Shown here in pieces: positions 17,326 through 26,155 of a stretch of 64,000 nt of DNA. The notes below the pieces were generated by a model. That model had not been told where the DNA came from, ran no database searches, and saw only the letters and a list, made by a program, of their open reading frames with translations. The stretch lies in contig NZ_JALKBG010000008.1 in assembly GCF_023016155.1 (NCBI RefSeq), positions 808,501 to 872,500 on the forward strand, written 5' to 3'. Made by a program: the position numbers and the translations under genes. Every line of letters begins with the position of its first letter. Within the stretch, counting starts at the first letter, position 1. This stretch comes from Aliiroseovarius sp. F20344 (lineage in GTDB: Bacteria > Pseudomonadota > Alphaproteobacteria > Rhodobacterales > Rhodobacteraceae).

Positions 17326-18243
17326 ATGATGAACGAGACGACAAAAGGCGTTGCTGCAATCATAGCGGCCTGCACGGTGTGGGGCACCTCACCCTTGTTT
17401 TACAAGGCGTTGGAGCATGTTCCCCCGCTGGAGCTTCTCAGCCACCGAACCCTTTGGTCGCTTTTCCTGTTCAGCATCCTTCTGGGGGTCCAAAACCGGT
17501 TGGGGGACGTCGTCGATCTGCTGAAATCACGTGCGATCTTGTTCGTCATTCTGGCGGCCATTGTGATTTCGGTGAACTGGGGCGGCTTCATCCTGTCCGT
17601 GCAAATCGGCATGGTGGTTGAAGCAAGCCTTGGCTACTTCATCTTTCCGCTGATCATGGTTGCCCTTGGATGGTTGTTTTACTCGGAAAAACTCGACCGA
17701 AGCAAAATCTTGGCGTTGATCCTGGCAGTCGGGGCAGTTCTTGTCCTGACAGTCGGCTTGGGCGTTGCCCCTTGGCTGTCATTGCTTCTGGGTGGGACAT
17801 TCGCCACCTACGCGGTGATCAAGAAAACCCTTTCAAACGGACCCGTGGTTACGGTCACGGCGGAAGTGCTGCTTTTGTCACCCTTGGCGATCATTTGGCT
17901 GTACGGGTCTCATTTTGCGGGCTGGGAAGGCATCGTTGGGAGGGCAGGAGGGGTCTTTGGGCATTCTTTCTGGGACAGCGCGTTGCTGGTTGCCTCGGGC
18001 CTGATCACGGCGGGGCCGCTTATCCTGTTCAGCTATGCATCGCGGCGGTTGAAGCTTTCAACGGTTGGCGTTGTTCAATACCTCAATCCAAGCCTGCAAT
18101 TCACCTGCGCAGTCGCCTTTCTGGGGGAAACGGTGACCATCTGGCACATGATCGCTTTCCCACTGATTTGGCTGGCGCTTGCGATCTATTCGGCCGGGGC
18201 CATTCGTCAGGACAGGGCGGCGCGTAAGGTCTCAACCGCCTGA
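17326..18243 (+). CDS. rarD: EamA/RarD-type permease
   Basis: This inner-membrane protein of about 305 residues has ten hydrophobic helices in two EamA repeats and the RarD signature GTSPLFYK with LELLSHRTLWS. RarD proteins are drug/metabolite transporter superfamily members of unknown substrate. The start is at one of two adjacent ATGs (17326 or 17329), just after AGGGGG at 17319-17324; the second has the better spacing. The frame is open from 17275. The 3' end overlaps the convergent LOG-family gene by 37 bp. Confidence 0.88.
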   Translation: MMNETTKGVAAIIAACTVWGTSPLFYKALEHVPPLELLSHRTLWSLFLFSILLGVQNRLGDVVDLLKSRAILFVILAAIVISVNWGGFILSVQIGMVVEASLGYFIFPLIMVALGWLFYSEKLDRSKILALILAVGAVLVLTVGLGVAPWLSLLLGGTFATYAVIKKTLSNGPVVTVTAEVLLLSPLAIIWLYGSHFAGWEGIVGRAGGVFGHSFWDSALLVASGLITAGPLILFSYASRRLKLSTVGVVQYLNPSLQFTCAVAFLGETVTIWHMIAFPLIWLALAIYSAGAIRQDRAARKVSTA

Positions 18244-18764
18244 TCCACATCATCAACAACGCTAACGAACTCTTTCAGGCTGTCCTCGGCAAAGCCTTGC
18301 GCGATGACGTGATCTAAAAGGGCAATCAGAGGGTCCCAGAAGCCGTTGACGTTCAAAAGCAAGATGGGCTTTTTATGCAGCCCAAGTTGTCGCCATGTCA
18401 GGATCTCGAAGAACTCGTCCAGTGATCCGGCTCCGCCGGGCAGCACGACAACTGCGTCCGAATTCATGAACATGACCTTTTTGCGCTCGTGCATGTTTTC
18501 GGTGACGATGAAGCTGGTCAGGTCCCGCTTGCCAACTTCCCAATTCAACAGATGCTCAGGGATTACGCCAAATGTGTCCGCGCCAGCGGCTTGGGCCGCT
18601 TGTGCAACTTGACCCATAAGCCCCACATCGCCAGCACCGTAAACGAGCCGCCAATCATGGATCGCCAAGGCTTTCCCAAGGGTCACGGCGCTGGCACGAT
18701 AGGCCGGATCGTTTCCCATGCGAGAGCCGCAATAAACGCAAATTGAAGCTGTATGTTGTGTCAT
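18207..18764 (-). CDS. LOG-family Rossmann-fold protein (TIGR00730)
   Basis: LOG proteins hydrolyse nucleoside 5'-monophosphates to the base and ribose 5-phosphate; in plants they activate cytokinins. The 185-residue length and the motif PGGAGSLDE, matching PGGxGTxxE with Ser for Thr, identify the family. The N-terminal CVYCGSR motif is also typical. In bacteria the physiological substrate is unclear. The gene is convergent with rarD and overlaps its 3' end, so a shared bidirectional terminator is not obvious. Confidence 0.9.
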   Translation of the reverse strand: MTQHTASICVYCGSRMGNDPAYRASAVTLGKALAIHDWRLVYGAGDVGLMGQVAQAAQAAGADTFGVIPEHLLNWEVGKRDLTSFIVTENMHERKKVMFMNSDAVVVLPGGAGSLDEFFEILTWRQLGLHKKPILLLNVNGFWDPLIALLDHVIAQGFAEDSLKEFVSVVDDVDQAVETLRAALS

Positions 18765-18871
18765 GAACGTCTCCGGGCCGAATATATCGTAATGATCTTT
18801 TGACCGGTGTTAGCGGTATTGCTAGGGTCGGGCAAGACAACGCGACGAAAAGATCGCTGAAGGGGACGTTT

Positions 18872-20080
18872 ATGGCTGGAAGTAACGGCGGCGCATCTGG
18901 CGCTGGCAAAATCTGGATTGGTGTTGGGGTTGCCTTGGCCATTGCGGCGGCGGCCTATGGTATCTTCATGCGCTCGGCTGGGGACGCGCCCGTAGCGGAG
19001 GTCAGTGAGGTCGAGACAACGCTCACCGAAAGCGAACCGGCATCAACGGATATCCCTGAACCAGAAGCCAGTGCTGAAAGCGCTCCGGAAGAAGTTGTTC
19101 AGCCAGAAACACCTGCCACCGAGGCCCCGAGGTTTGACGTTGTTCGCGTGGATCCAGAAGGGCGCACTGTTGTGGCAGGGCAAGCCGCGCCGGGGGTGAA
19201 CCTCCAACTGCTTTTAAACGGTGAACCGCTTGATACCGTAAGCACAGATGCATCGGGCAATTTCGTAGCTCTTTTGAATATCCCCGTGACCGAACCCGGG
19301 CAGCTGAGCCTGCAAGAGGTTGATGATGCGGGGCAGGTTAGCGAAAACCAACAAGCAAGTGCGACGGTTTTGATCGAACCAGTTGCGCCTACGACAGATG
19401 TCGCCACCACCGAACCAGCGGCCACGGATGAAACAGCTAGCTCTGAAACAGCAAGTTCTGAAACAGCAAGTTCTGAAACATCTGATGAGGTCGTTGCTCA
19501 AACGCTGCCCGTTGAGGAAGCGACACCTGCGCCACGGGTACTTTTGGCGGATGATCAGGGCATCACAGTGCTTCAAGATAGTGCCGGAGAGCTTACGGTT
19601 CAGAATGTGGTCATTGATGCGATTTCATATGATGATGCGGGCGAAGTGGCCTTGTCGGGTCGTGCGACCGCGGGCGGGAACGTGCGCGTGTATTTGGACA
19701 ATGAGCCGATTGAAACAACCTCGATCCCCGATAGCGGTCAGTGGCGCCTGCCTTTGCCGGATGTCGCCAGCGGAGTGTATACCCTGCGCGTGGATGAGCT
19801 TGCCCCCGATGGCACGGTCACTTCGCGCACTGAGACCCCGTTTAAACGTGAAGAACCTGCACAAGTTGCGGCGGCTTCTGAGGCAGACACCCCGCGTGAA
19901 CGGGTCGAGGCGATAACAGTCCAGCCCGGCGCGACCCTTTGGGCGATCGCACGCACGCATTTAGGCGAAGGGCTTTTGTATGTTCAGGTGTTTGATGTCA
20001 ACCGGGAGAAGATCAAGGATCCCGATCTGATCTATCCGGGGCAGGTCTTTGCCATTCCGGGTGAAGAGCAAGCGAACTAA
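18872..20080 (+). CDS. Membrane-anchored LysM protein
   Basis: The 402-residue protein has a short N-terminus, one transmembrane helix (about residues 15-36), a long acidic Glu/Ala/Thr/Pro-rich periplasmic region with two Ig-like segments (around GRTVVAGQAAPGVNLQ and GEVALSGRATAGGNVR), and a C-terminal LysM domain (VQPGATLWAIART...IYPGQVFAIP). LysM binds peptidoglycan, so it probably tethers to the cell wall. AAGGGGA at 18860-18865 sets ATG 18872; the frame is open from 18800. A 15-bp repeat encoding ETASS lies at 19430-19480. Its stop codon shares bases with the convergent arsR-type stop. Confidence 0.82.
   Translation: MAGSNGGASGAGKIWIGVGVALAIAAAAYGIFMRSAGDAPVAEVSEVETTLTESEPASTDIPEPEASAESAPEEVVQPETPATEAPRFDVVRVDPEGRTVVAGQAAPGVNLQLLLNGEPLDTVSTDASGNFVALLNIPVTEPGQLSLQEVDDAGQVSENQQASATVLIEPVAPTTDVATTEPAATDETASSETASSETASSETSDEVVAQTLPVEEATPAPRVLLADDQGITVLQDSAGELTVQNVVIDAISYDDAGEVALSGRATAGGNVRVYLDNEPIETTSIPDSGQWRLPLPDVASGVYTLRVDELAPDGTVTSRTETPFKREEPAQVAAASEADTPRERVEAITVQPGATLWAIARTHLGEGLLYVQVFDVNREKIKDPDLIYPGQVFAIPGEEQAN
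19430..19480 (+). repeat. 15-bp tandem repeat inside the LysM gene
   Basis: Three full copies and a partial fourth of GAAACAGCAAGTTCT encode Glu-Thr-Ala-Ser-Ser repeats. Copies two and three are identical and copy one differs at two bases. The unit is a multiple of three, so changes in copy number would keep the frame and alter only the linker length. Confidence 0.9.
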
Positions 20081-20424
20081 GCCTGCTCAGCGGGGGCGTT
20101 GGCTTTGCGCTTTGCCCCCATGCAGGCGGACACATCCGCAGCCCCTGCACAGCAGTCATTCAAAAGATATGAAATGACTTCTCCCAACGCTGTACGATCA
20201 GCCGCATAGATCACATGCCGACTTTCCTTTCGCGAGGTGAGAAGCCCGGCTTGCTCTAGCTGCGACAGGTGAAAAGACAGACCCGAGGCTGACACGCCAA
20301 GGGTTTGCGCAATGTCGCCTGCACACAGCCCATCATCCCCGCGCGGCACAAGCAGGCGCACGATCTCAAGCCGGGTGTCATGGGCCATCGCGGACAGGGA
20401 TTTCAGGACTCGACTCTGTTTCAT
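20077..20424 (-). CDS. ArsR-family metalloregulator with C-terminal cysteines
   Basis: This 115-residue winged-helix repressor has the ArsR DNA-binding helix (AQTLGVSASGLSFHLSQLEQAGL). Cys91-Cys92 and Cys101 near the C-terminus resemble the As(III) site of Acidithiobacillus-type ArsR, which uses a vicinal pair and a third cysteine. It is divergent from the Atm1-like ABC exporter across an 81-bp gap holding a paired AT-rich repeat, the likely operator. The 3' end overlaps the LysM gene by 4 nt. The metal or metalloid sensed is inferred, not shown. No arsB, acr3 or arsC is in the window. Confidence 0.85.
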   Translation of the reverse strand: MKQSRVLKSLSAMAHDTRLEIVRLLVPRGDDGLCAGDIAQTLGVSASGLSFHLSQLEQAGLLTSRKESRHVIYAADRTALGEVISYLLNDCCAGAADVSACMGAKRKANAPAEQA

Positions 20425-20426
20425 AG

Positions 20427-20450
20427 TTCAAATATTGATGAAATATTGAA
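20427..20450. promoter_or_regulatory. Candidate ArsR operator
   Basis: AAATATTGA occurs twice (20430-20438 and 20441-20449) with an 11-bp period, about one helical turn, and the whole segment TTCAAATATT-GATG-AAATATTGAA is an imperfect palindrome. It begins 2 bp upstream of the ArsR-family start and lies about 55 bp upstream of the divergent exporter, so one site could control both. Confidence 0.55.
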
Positions 20451-20505
20451 ATGACGCAAGCCCCCTTGGGCGCATCTGCTCAGCTTGCCCAACGCCAGGA
20501 TCACT

Positions 20506-22332
20506 ATGTCTCCCAGCCGCATCACTACCACCGAGCTTCCAGACAACAATTGGCGCACCATTCGCCGGGTCGCGCCGTATCTTTGGCCAGACGATCATCC
20601 TTGGGTGAAGCGTCGGGTTGTGCTGGCGATGCTGGCGCTTCTTTTGTCCAAAGTGATCTCGGTCGCGACGCCATGGTTCTATCGTGAAGCGGTCAACGCG
20701 TTGGCGGGTGAAGGGTCGGATCCAGCTTTCCTGATGGGGGCAGGGGCCGTCGGACTGACGCTGGCCTATGGCATGGCGCGTCTTATGACCAACGGCTTTC
20801 AGCAGTTGCGCGATGCGATTTTCGCCAAGGTGGGCCAGCGCGCGCTTCGGCAGCTCGCACTGGAAACCTTCACCCATATTCATCGTCTTTCCATGCGCTA
20901 CCACATCACGCGAAAAACAGGTGGGCTCAGCCGGATCATCGAGCGTGGCGTGAAGGGGGTCGAGTTCCTTTTGCGCTTCATGCTCTTCTCGATGGGCCCT
21001 TTGATCCTTGAACTTGGCTTGATCGCGCTGATCCTCTTTATCACTTTCGATGTGTGGTATCTGGCGGTCGTGGTGGTCACCATCTGGGCGTATGTCTGGT
21101 TCACGTTCAAGGTCACCGAATGGCGCGTGAAAATCCGCAAGGAAATGAATGACCAAGACACGGACGCCAACCAAAAGGCCATCGACAGTCTTTTGAACTT
21201 TGAGACCGTAAAGTATTTCGGGGCCGAGAGGCGCGAGGCAGAGCGGTATGACAGTGCGATGGCGGGTTACGAGAAAGCCGCACTGAAGACCTCGTATTCG
21301 TTGGCATTTCTGAACTTTGGCCAAGCGCTTTTGATCACTGGCGGCTTGGTTGCGGTTATGATTTTGGCAGCCGTCGGGGTTCAAAACGGTCAACTGACCG
21401 TCGGCGATTTCGTCATGGTAAACGCCTATATGATCCAGATTACCATGCCTTTGAACTTCCTTGGCACGGTCTATCGCGAGATCCGGCAGGCCTTGGTGGA
21501 TATGAGCGAGATGTTTGATCTGTTAGAGCAACCGGCTGACGTGAATGACAAGCCCGATGCCGCTGAGATCGCGGTGAAGGGTGGCGCGCTTCGCTTTAAG
21601 GATGTGCATTTTGGATATGAGCCTGAGCGCCCAATATTGAAAGGTGTCTCGCTGGATGTTGGGGCTGGGAAAACGGTTGCGATTGTTGGCCCTTCGGGGT
21701 CCGGCAAGTCGACCATCGGGCGGCTGTTGTTCCGCTTCTACGACGTCAACGACGGCAGTCTGTCGATTGATGGGCAGGACGTGCGCGACGTGACCCAAGA
21801 CAGTTTGCATGGCCAAATTGGCGTGGTGCCGCAAGACACAGTGCTGTTCAACGACTCGATCCTTTACAACATCGCTTATGGCCGCCCCGAGGCCACCCGC
21901 ACAGAAATCGAAGACGCCGCCAAGGCTGCCAAAATCCATGACTTTATCATGGAGCTGCCCGAGGGCTATCAGACGCAGGTGGGCGAACGTGGATTGAAGC
22001 TGTCCGGCGGCGAAAAGCAACGTGTGGGCATTGCGCGAACGCTGTTGAAGAACCCGCCGATCCTATTGCTGGACGAAGCAACCTCGGCCTTGGACACCCA
22101 GACCGAGCGCGACATTCAAGACAGTCTGCGCGAAATGGGGCAGGGGCGCACGGTGATCACCATCGCGCACCGCTTGTCGACCATCGTGGACGCGGATGAG
22201 ATTGTGGTGCTGGACGCCGGTGTGATTGTCGAGAAGGGCACCCATGATGCGCTGTTGGAGCATGGCGGACGCTACGCGGCCATGTGGGCACGGCAAGCAA
22301 GTGAGGGTGAGCCTGAAGCACTGGCTGGCTGA
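20506..22332 (+). CDS. Atm1/ABCB7-like ABC exporter
   Basis: This half-transporter of 608 residues has a six-helix ABC exporter domain (about residues 25-320) and a C-terminal ATPase with Walker A GPSGSGKST, signature LSGGEKQR and Walker B LLLDEATSALD. The region AERREAERYDSAMAGYEKAA with NFGQ after it matches the Atm1/HMT1 subfamily, whose bacterial member NaAtm1 exports glutathione conjugates and metal-glutathione complexes. ATG 20506 follows AGGA; the frame is open from TTG 20485. It is divergent from the ArsR-type regulator. The subfamily is fairly sure; the cargo is inferred. Confidence 0.88.
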   Translation: MSPSRITTTELPDNNWRTIRRVAPYLWPDDHPWVKRRVVLAMLALLLSKVISVATPWFYREAVNALAGEGSDPAFLMGAGAVGLTLAYGMARLMTNGFQQLRDAIFAKVGQRALRQLALETFTHIHRLSMRYHITRKTGGLSRIIERGVKGVEFLLRFMLFSMGPLILELGLIALILFITFDVWYLAVVVVTIWAYVWFTFKVTEWRVKIRKEMNDQDTDANQKAIDSLLNFETVKYFGAERREAERYDSAMAGYEKAALKTSYSLAFLNFGQALLITGGLVAVMILAAVGVQNGQLTVGDFVMVNAYMIQITMPLNFLGTVYREIRQALVDMSEMFDLLEQPADVNDKPDAAEIAVKGGALRFKDVHFGYEPERPILKGVSLDVGAGKTVAIVGPSGSGKSTIGRLLFRFYDVNDGSLSIDGQDVRDVTQDSLHGQIGVVPQDTVLFNDSILYNIAYGRPEATRTEIEDAAKAAKIHDFIMELPEGYQTQVGERGLKLSGGEKQRVGIARTLLKNPPILLLDEATSALDTQTERDIQDSLREMGQGRTVITIAHRLSTIVDADEIVVLDAGVIVEKGTHDALLEHGGRYAAMWARQASEGEPEALAG

Positions 22333-22352
22333 ACCTACTGCCACAAAAACGA

Positions 22353-22378
22353 AAAGGCGCGGTCCCCCGCGCCTTTTT
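22353..22378. terminator. Bidirectional terminator between the ABC exporter and the RND permease
   Basis: A 10-bp perfect stem (AAAGGCGCGG with CCGCGCCTTT) around TCCC is flanked by A-rich sequence on the left and T-rich sequence on the right. It can therefore serve the exporter on plus and the RND permease on minus, whose stop codon adjoins it. Confidence 0.9.
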
Positions 22379-25300
22379 CTATTCTGCTGCTTGCTTGCCG
22401 TCTGAGGGTTTCGCTGGCTTAGGCTTTGACTGTTTCGTCTTTGCCGGTTCCTTGGCGCTTTCCGTCGGAGGTTCAGGGACATCTGGCGCGGCAGGTTGAT
22501 CATCAGCGGCAACCTCATCTTCCTCGAACGTCCAAATCATCTCATGCAGCTCTTGCTTTTTTGCGGCTTTCTCAAGCATGCGATCGCGCGCGGTCTGGCC
22601 AGAGCTTCGGGCGAGCGATTCAAGCAATGTGATCGAACGATATGCCCCTGCCGATAGCCACACTCGCAACGCCAGCATGGACGGTGTGAACACCAAGGTC
22701 AGTACTGTCGCGATGCCAAGGCCGAAGACCACGGCTGTGGCCAACTGCTTCCACCACAGCGCGGTTGGGCTGTCGATCGAATAGCCGCCGCCGAAGAAAT
22801 CAAGCGACAAGCCAAACATCATCGGGGTCAGGCCGGCCATGGTGGTGATCGTGGTCAACAGAACCGGGCGGATCCGTGCCTCTGCCGTGCGGGTAATCGC
22901 CTCGATCTTGGGCATATGTCCTGCGTAGTCCTGATAGGTGTCGATCAGAACAATGTTGTTGTTCACAACAATCCCCGCCAATGCCACGATCCCCGTGCCT
23001 GTCATGATGATCGAAAACGGCTGCTGCATCACCATCATGCCGATCAGCACGCCCGTGGTGGACAAGACCACGGCCAAAAGCACCAGAACTGAATTGTAGA
23101 TGCTGTTGAACTGCGCCAAGAGGATGATGAACATCAGCCCCAACGCGCCAATGAAAGCCTGACCAAGGAAGGCCTGGCTTTCAGCCTCGTCTTCCTGATC
23201 GCCGGTCCATTCGTAAGTGACGCCTTCGGGCAGACCTGTGCTTTCGATCCACTTGGTCAGCGTGGCAATCTGTACAGCGGGAGTCACAGGGGTGCGCGTC
23301 AGATCGGGCGTGTCCTCCATGATCTTTGCTGCCTCGTCCAGAGAGACGACCTGTTCACTGCCATCCTCGGCTGTCAGACGCACCAGATCGCTGACCACGG
23401 CGGCTTTAATGTCATAATATCGGCTCTGATCCACCCGGTCGATCTGGGCAAAACTGGGAACCGGTTTTCGGGTCACGAAATTTGACAGTGGCACCAGACC
23501 ACCCGGTGTGCGCAGACGCAACGTGTCCAGCGTGGACAAAACGCGGTCTTCTTCCGGCAGACGCACGCGGATTTCAATCTCTTCGTCCGAGCTGTCCACC
23601 CGCATCGTATCCAAGAGGATCCCGTTGGTGATCAGTTGCACCATGCCGCCCACCGTGGCGACGTTGGTGCCAAAGCGCCCAGCCTCGGCCACATCCACTT
23701 GCAGCTGCCAGTCGATGCCGGGCAGGGGCAGGGTGTCTTCGATGGCATTCAGGCCGGGCACGGTTTCGAACTTCGCGACCGCTGCGGCCGTTGCGGCCTG
23801 CAAGCTGTCCCAGTTGTCACCTTTCAGGCGAAGATGCACTGGCTTGGCGGATGCCGGGCCACGGTTCAGGTTCAAAACCTCGATCCGAATGCCCGGAATG
23901 GTTTTCAGGCGTTCTTCAAGACGCAGCATAACAGCGTCACCGTCATATTCCGGGTCAATCTCGCGCGTGGTGAAGGGAATAATGCCAAAGAGCGGGGCAT
24001 CCTTTTCGACCGCAGGGCGGTCATCCCAGGCGACCAGCTCGATCTGCAACTGGCCCACGGTGTCACGCGGACCTGATGCGCCGCCGGTGTTTTGGTTCAG
24101 CCCACCAGCGCCCGCAAAGGCAAACACGCTTTCAATCCCTTTGGTGCTGAGTGCGATGTCTTCAGCCTGACGCACCATGGCGTCCTTTTCGGAAACGCTT
24201 AGATTGCCGCGCCCGCGCACGTAAACAATGGCTTGTTCCGGTTCGCTGTCCGTGAAGAATTCAACGCCAAGGCTGTTTTTGCCAAACGTCACGAAGGTGG
24301 CTCCAACAAAACCAACCACAAGAACAATGCTGACAATCGGCATAATCGGATTGCCCGCGATGAAATGGATCACATGGCCAAACTTGGTGCGTTGATAACC
24401 GCCGTGCACGTGGTCGTCTTCGCGATGCCACGGCATATGCCAGTCAATCGATCCCATTGCGATTGAGGTTGCAGATGCCCCGATCAGGAACATCAATGCG
24501 CCGGGCAGGATGGCCATCGCACCTTCGAACGGGCTGGTACCACCGAAAAGATATCCGGGGTTCAGCAACTGAAGGGCTGACAAGAAAAGAACATAGGCCG
24601 ACACAATTGCCAAAGGCAGGCGCACCCAAATGGGTGTAACGGTCAAAGCGCCGGACAAGGTGCCAAACAACCTGCTGATGCGGCCCGAAACCCCGCCGAC
24701 GACAGGCAGGTAAACAAGCGCCACAAGCAGTGATGCCGACAGGACATAGATCAGGGTCTTGGGCAGCCAACCCATGAACTGACCCGGAATGCCCGGCCAG
24801 AACAACATGGGCAGGAACGCGCAAAGGGTTGTCGCGGTTGAGCTGACAATGGGCCAGAACATCCGCTTGGCCGCCATCGTGTAGGCCTGCATAGGTCCGA
24901 CGCCCAGTTTGATCTTTTTATCTGCGTATTCGACGACGACAATGGCCCCGTCGACCAGCATGCCGACCGCAAGGATCAATCCAAACATCACAATGTTCGA
25001 GATCGTGACCCCAAGCGCTCCAAACAGCGCGAAGGTCAGCAGGAAAGAGGTCGGAATGGCAAAGCCCACCAGGAGGGCAGGTCGAGTTCCAAGCGCGCCC
25101 AGAACCACGATCATCACCAGCGCAATGGCCGTCACGACCGAGCCTTCCAACTGACGCACCATGCTGTCCACGATGATGGATTGATCATTCGACACGCCAA
25201 CCCATACGGCTTGTTGCAGCTCGGGTGGCCATTCGGCGCGGGTTTCATCAACGATACGTCGGACCTCGGCAGCCGTGCCGATCAGGTTGAAGCCTTTGCG

Positions 25301-26155
25301 TTTCACAACCTGAAGCGCGACAGTGGTTTCGCCGTTGAAACGGGCAGTGCCCTCGCGATCCTCAAAGGTTAGACGGATGGTTGCCAGATCCCCAAGCGTT
25401 ACAACGCTGTCGTCATTGACCTTGATGGGCAGGTCGTAAATGTCCTGCAATTCGTCAAAAGACGATGGGATTTTGATCGCTGTCGACCCGGTAGGCGTCT
25501 TGATATCCCCGGCCGCAATCAGCTGGTTGTTGTTTTGCACAACCGAGATCAGCTCGCCCGCCGTGACATTATAAGCTTCAAGTTTCAGCGGATCGATCTC
25601 GACCTCGATCATTTCGTCGCGATACCCGGCAAGCGAGGCTTCCAGCACGCTGTCCAGAGCTTCAAGCCTGTCTTGAAGGTCACGCGCGATCTGGACCAGC
25701 GTGCGTTCCGGCACGTTTCCGGTCAGATTTACGATGATGATCGGAAACTCCGAGAAGTTGATTTCATTGACCGAATAGCTGTCATAGCCCGCAGGGAAAT
25801 CACCCTCGGCATTGTTCATCGCGTCCCGGACGTCGGCCATGACCTTGGTCTTGTCCCAACCGAATTCGAATTCTAGTGCCACACCGGCATAGCCTTCGGC
25901 TGCGGTGCTCGACATGGTTTTAAGCCCGTCGATATCCGCCAGCTCGGTCTCCATTGGTCGAACCAGAAGCTGTTCGGCATCTGCGGCGGAAATGCCGGGG
26001 AAAGGGACAGATACGAAGATCGCCGGAATTTCAATATCCGGTTCGCCTTCTTTCGGAAGGCTGACATACGCAATTGTACCCGCCAAAATCGACAGGATCA
26101 CGAAGGCTATGACCATTCGGGCCCGTTCAGAGGCCCAGTCAATGATTCCGGTCAT
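22379..26155 (-). CDS. RND efflux transporter permease
   Basis: The 1258-residue inner-membrane pump has the two-fold RND layout with twelve helices and two large periplasmic domains. The TM4 motif reads GMLVDGAIVVVE, with a single Asp where AcrB has Asp-Asp, and TM10 has GIVVNNNIVLID. It is about 200 residues longer than AcrB. Extra length lies in the segment between TM6 and TM7, which includes a His-rich stretch (about residues 567-592), and in a charged cytoplasmic C-terminal tail rich in Glu, Lys and Pro. The adaptor gene precedes it with a 4-nt overlap. No outer-membrane channel gene is present. The substrate is unknown. Confidence 0.9.
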   Translation of the reverse strand: MTGIIDWASERARMVIAFVILSILAGTIAYVSLPKEGEPDIEIPAIFVSVPFPGISAADAEQLLVRPMETELADIDGLKTMSSTAAEGYAGVALEFEFGWDKTKVMADVRDAMNNAEGDFPAGYDSYSVNEINFSEFPIIIVNLTGNVPERTLVQIARDLQDRLEALDSVLEASLAGYRDEMIEVEIDPLKLEAYNVTAGELISVVQNNNQLIAAGDIKTPTGSTAIKIPSSFDELQDIYDLPIKVNDDSVVTLGDLATIRLTFEDREGTARFNGETTVALQVVKRKGFNLIGTAAEVRRIVDETRAEWPPELQQAVWVGVSNDQSIIVDSMVRQLEGSVVTAIALVMIVVLGALGTRPALLVGFAIPTSFLLTFALFGALGVTISNIVMFGLILAVGMLVDGAIVVVEYADKKIKLGVGPMQAYTMAAKRMFWPIVSSTATTLCAFLPMLFWPGIPGQFMGWLPKTLIYVLSASLLVALVYLPVVGGVSGRISRLFGTLSGALTVTPIWVRLPLAIVSAYVLFLSALQLLNPGYLFGGTSPFEGAMAILPGALMFLIGASATSIAMGSIDWHMPWHREDDHVHGGYQRTKFGHVIHFIAGNPIMPIVSIVLVVGFVGATFVTFGKNSLGVEFFTDSEPEQAIVYVRGRGNLSVSEKDAMVRQAEDIALSTKGIESVFAFAGAGGLNQNTGGASGPRDTVGQLQIELVAWDDRPAVEKDAPLFGIIPFTTREIDPEYDGDAVMLRLEERLKTIPGIRIEVLNLNRGPASAKPVHLRLKGDNWDSLQAATAAAVAKFETVPGLNAIEDTLPLPGIDWQLQVDVAEAGRFGTNVATVGGMVQLITNGILLDTMRVDSSDEEIEIRVRLPEEDRVLSTLDTLRLRTPGGLVPLSNFVTRKPVPSFAQIDRVDQSRYYDIKAAVVSDLVRLTAEDGSEQVVSLDEAAKIMEDTPDLTRTPVTPAVQIATLTKWIESTGLPEGVTYEWTGDQEDEAESQAFLGQAFIGALGLMFIILLAQFNSIYNSVLVLLAVVLSTTGVLIGMMVMQQPFSIIMTGTGIVALAGIVVNNNIVLIDTYQDYAGHMPKIEAITRTAEARIRPVLLTTITTMAGLTPMMFGLSLDFFGGGYSIDSPTALWWKQLATAVVFGLGIATVLTLVFTPSMLALRVWLSAGAYRSITLLESLARSSGQTARDRMLEKAAKKQELHEMIWTFEEDEVAADDQPAAPDVPEPPTESAKEPAKTKQSKPKPAKPSDGKQAAE

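Noticed and set aside
20428-21393. 321-codon minus-strand frame across the Atm1-like gene
   Set aside because: It overlaps conserved ABC transporter coding sequence and has no start signal or domain.
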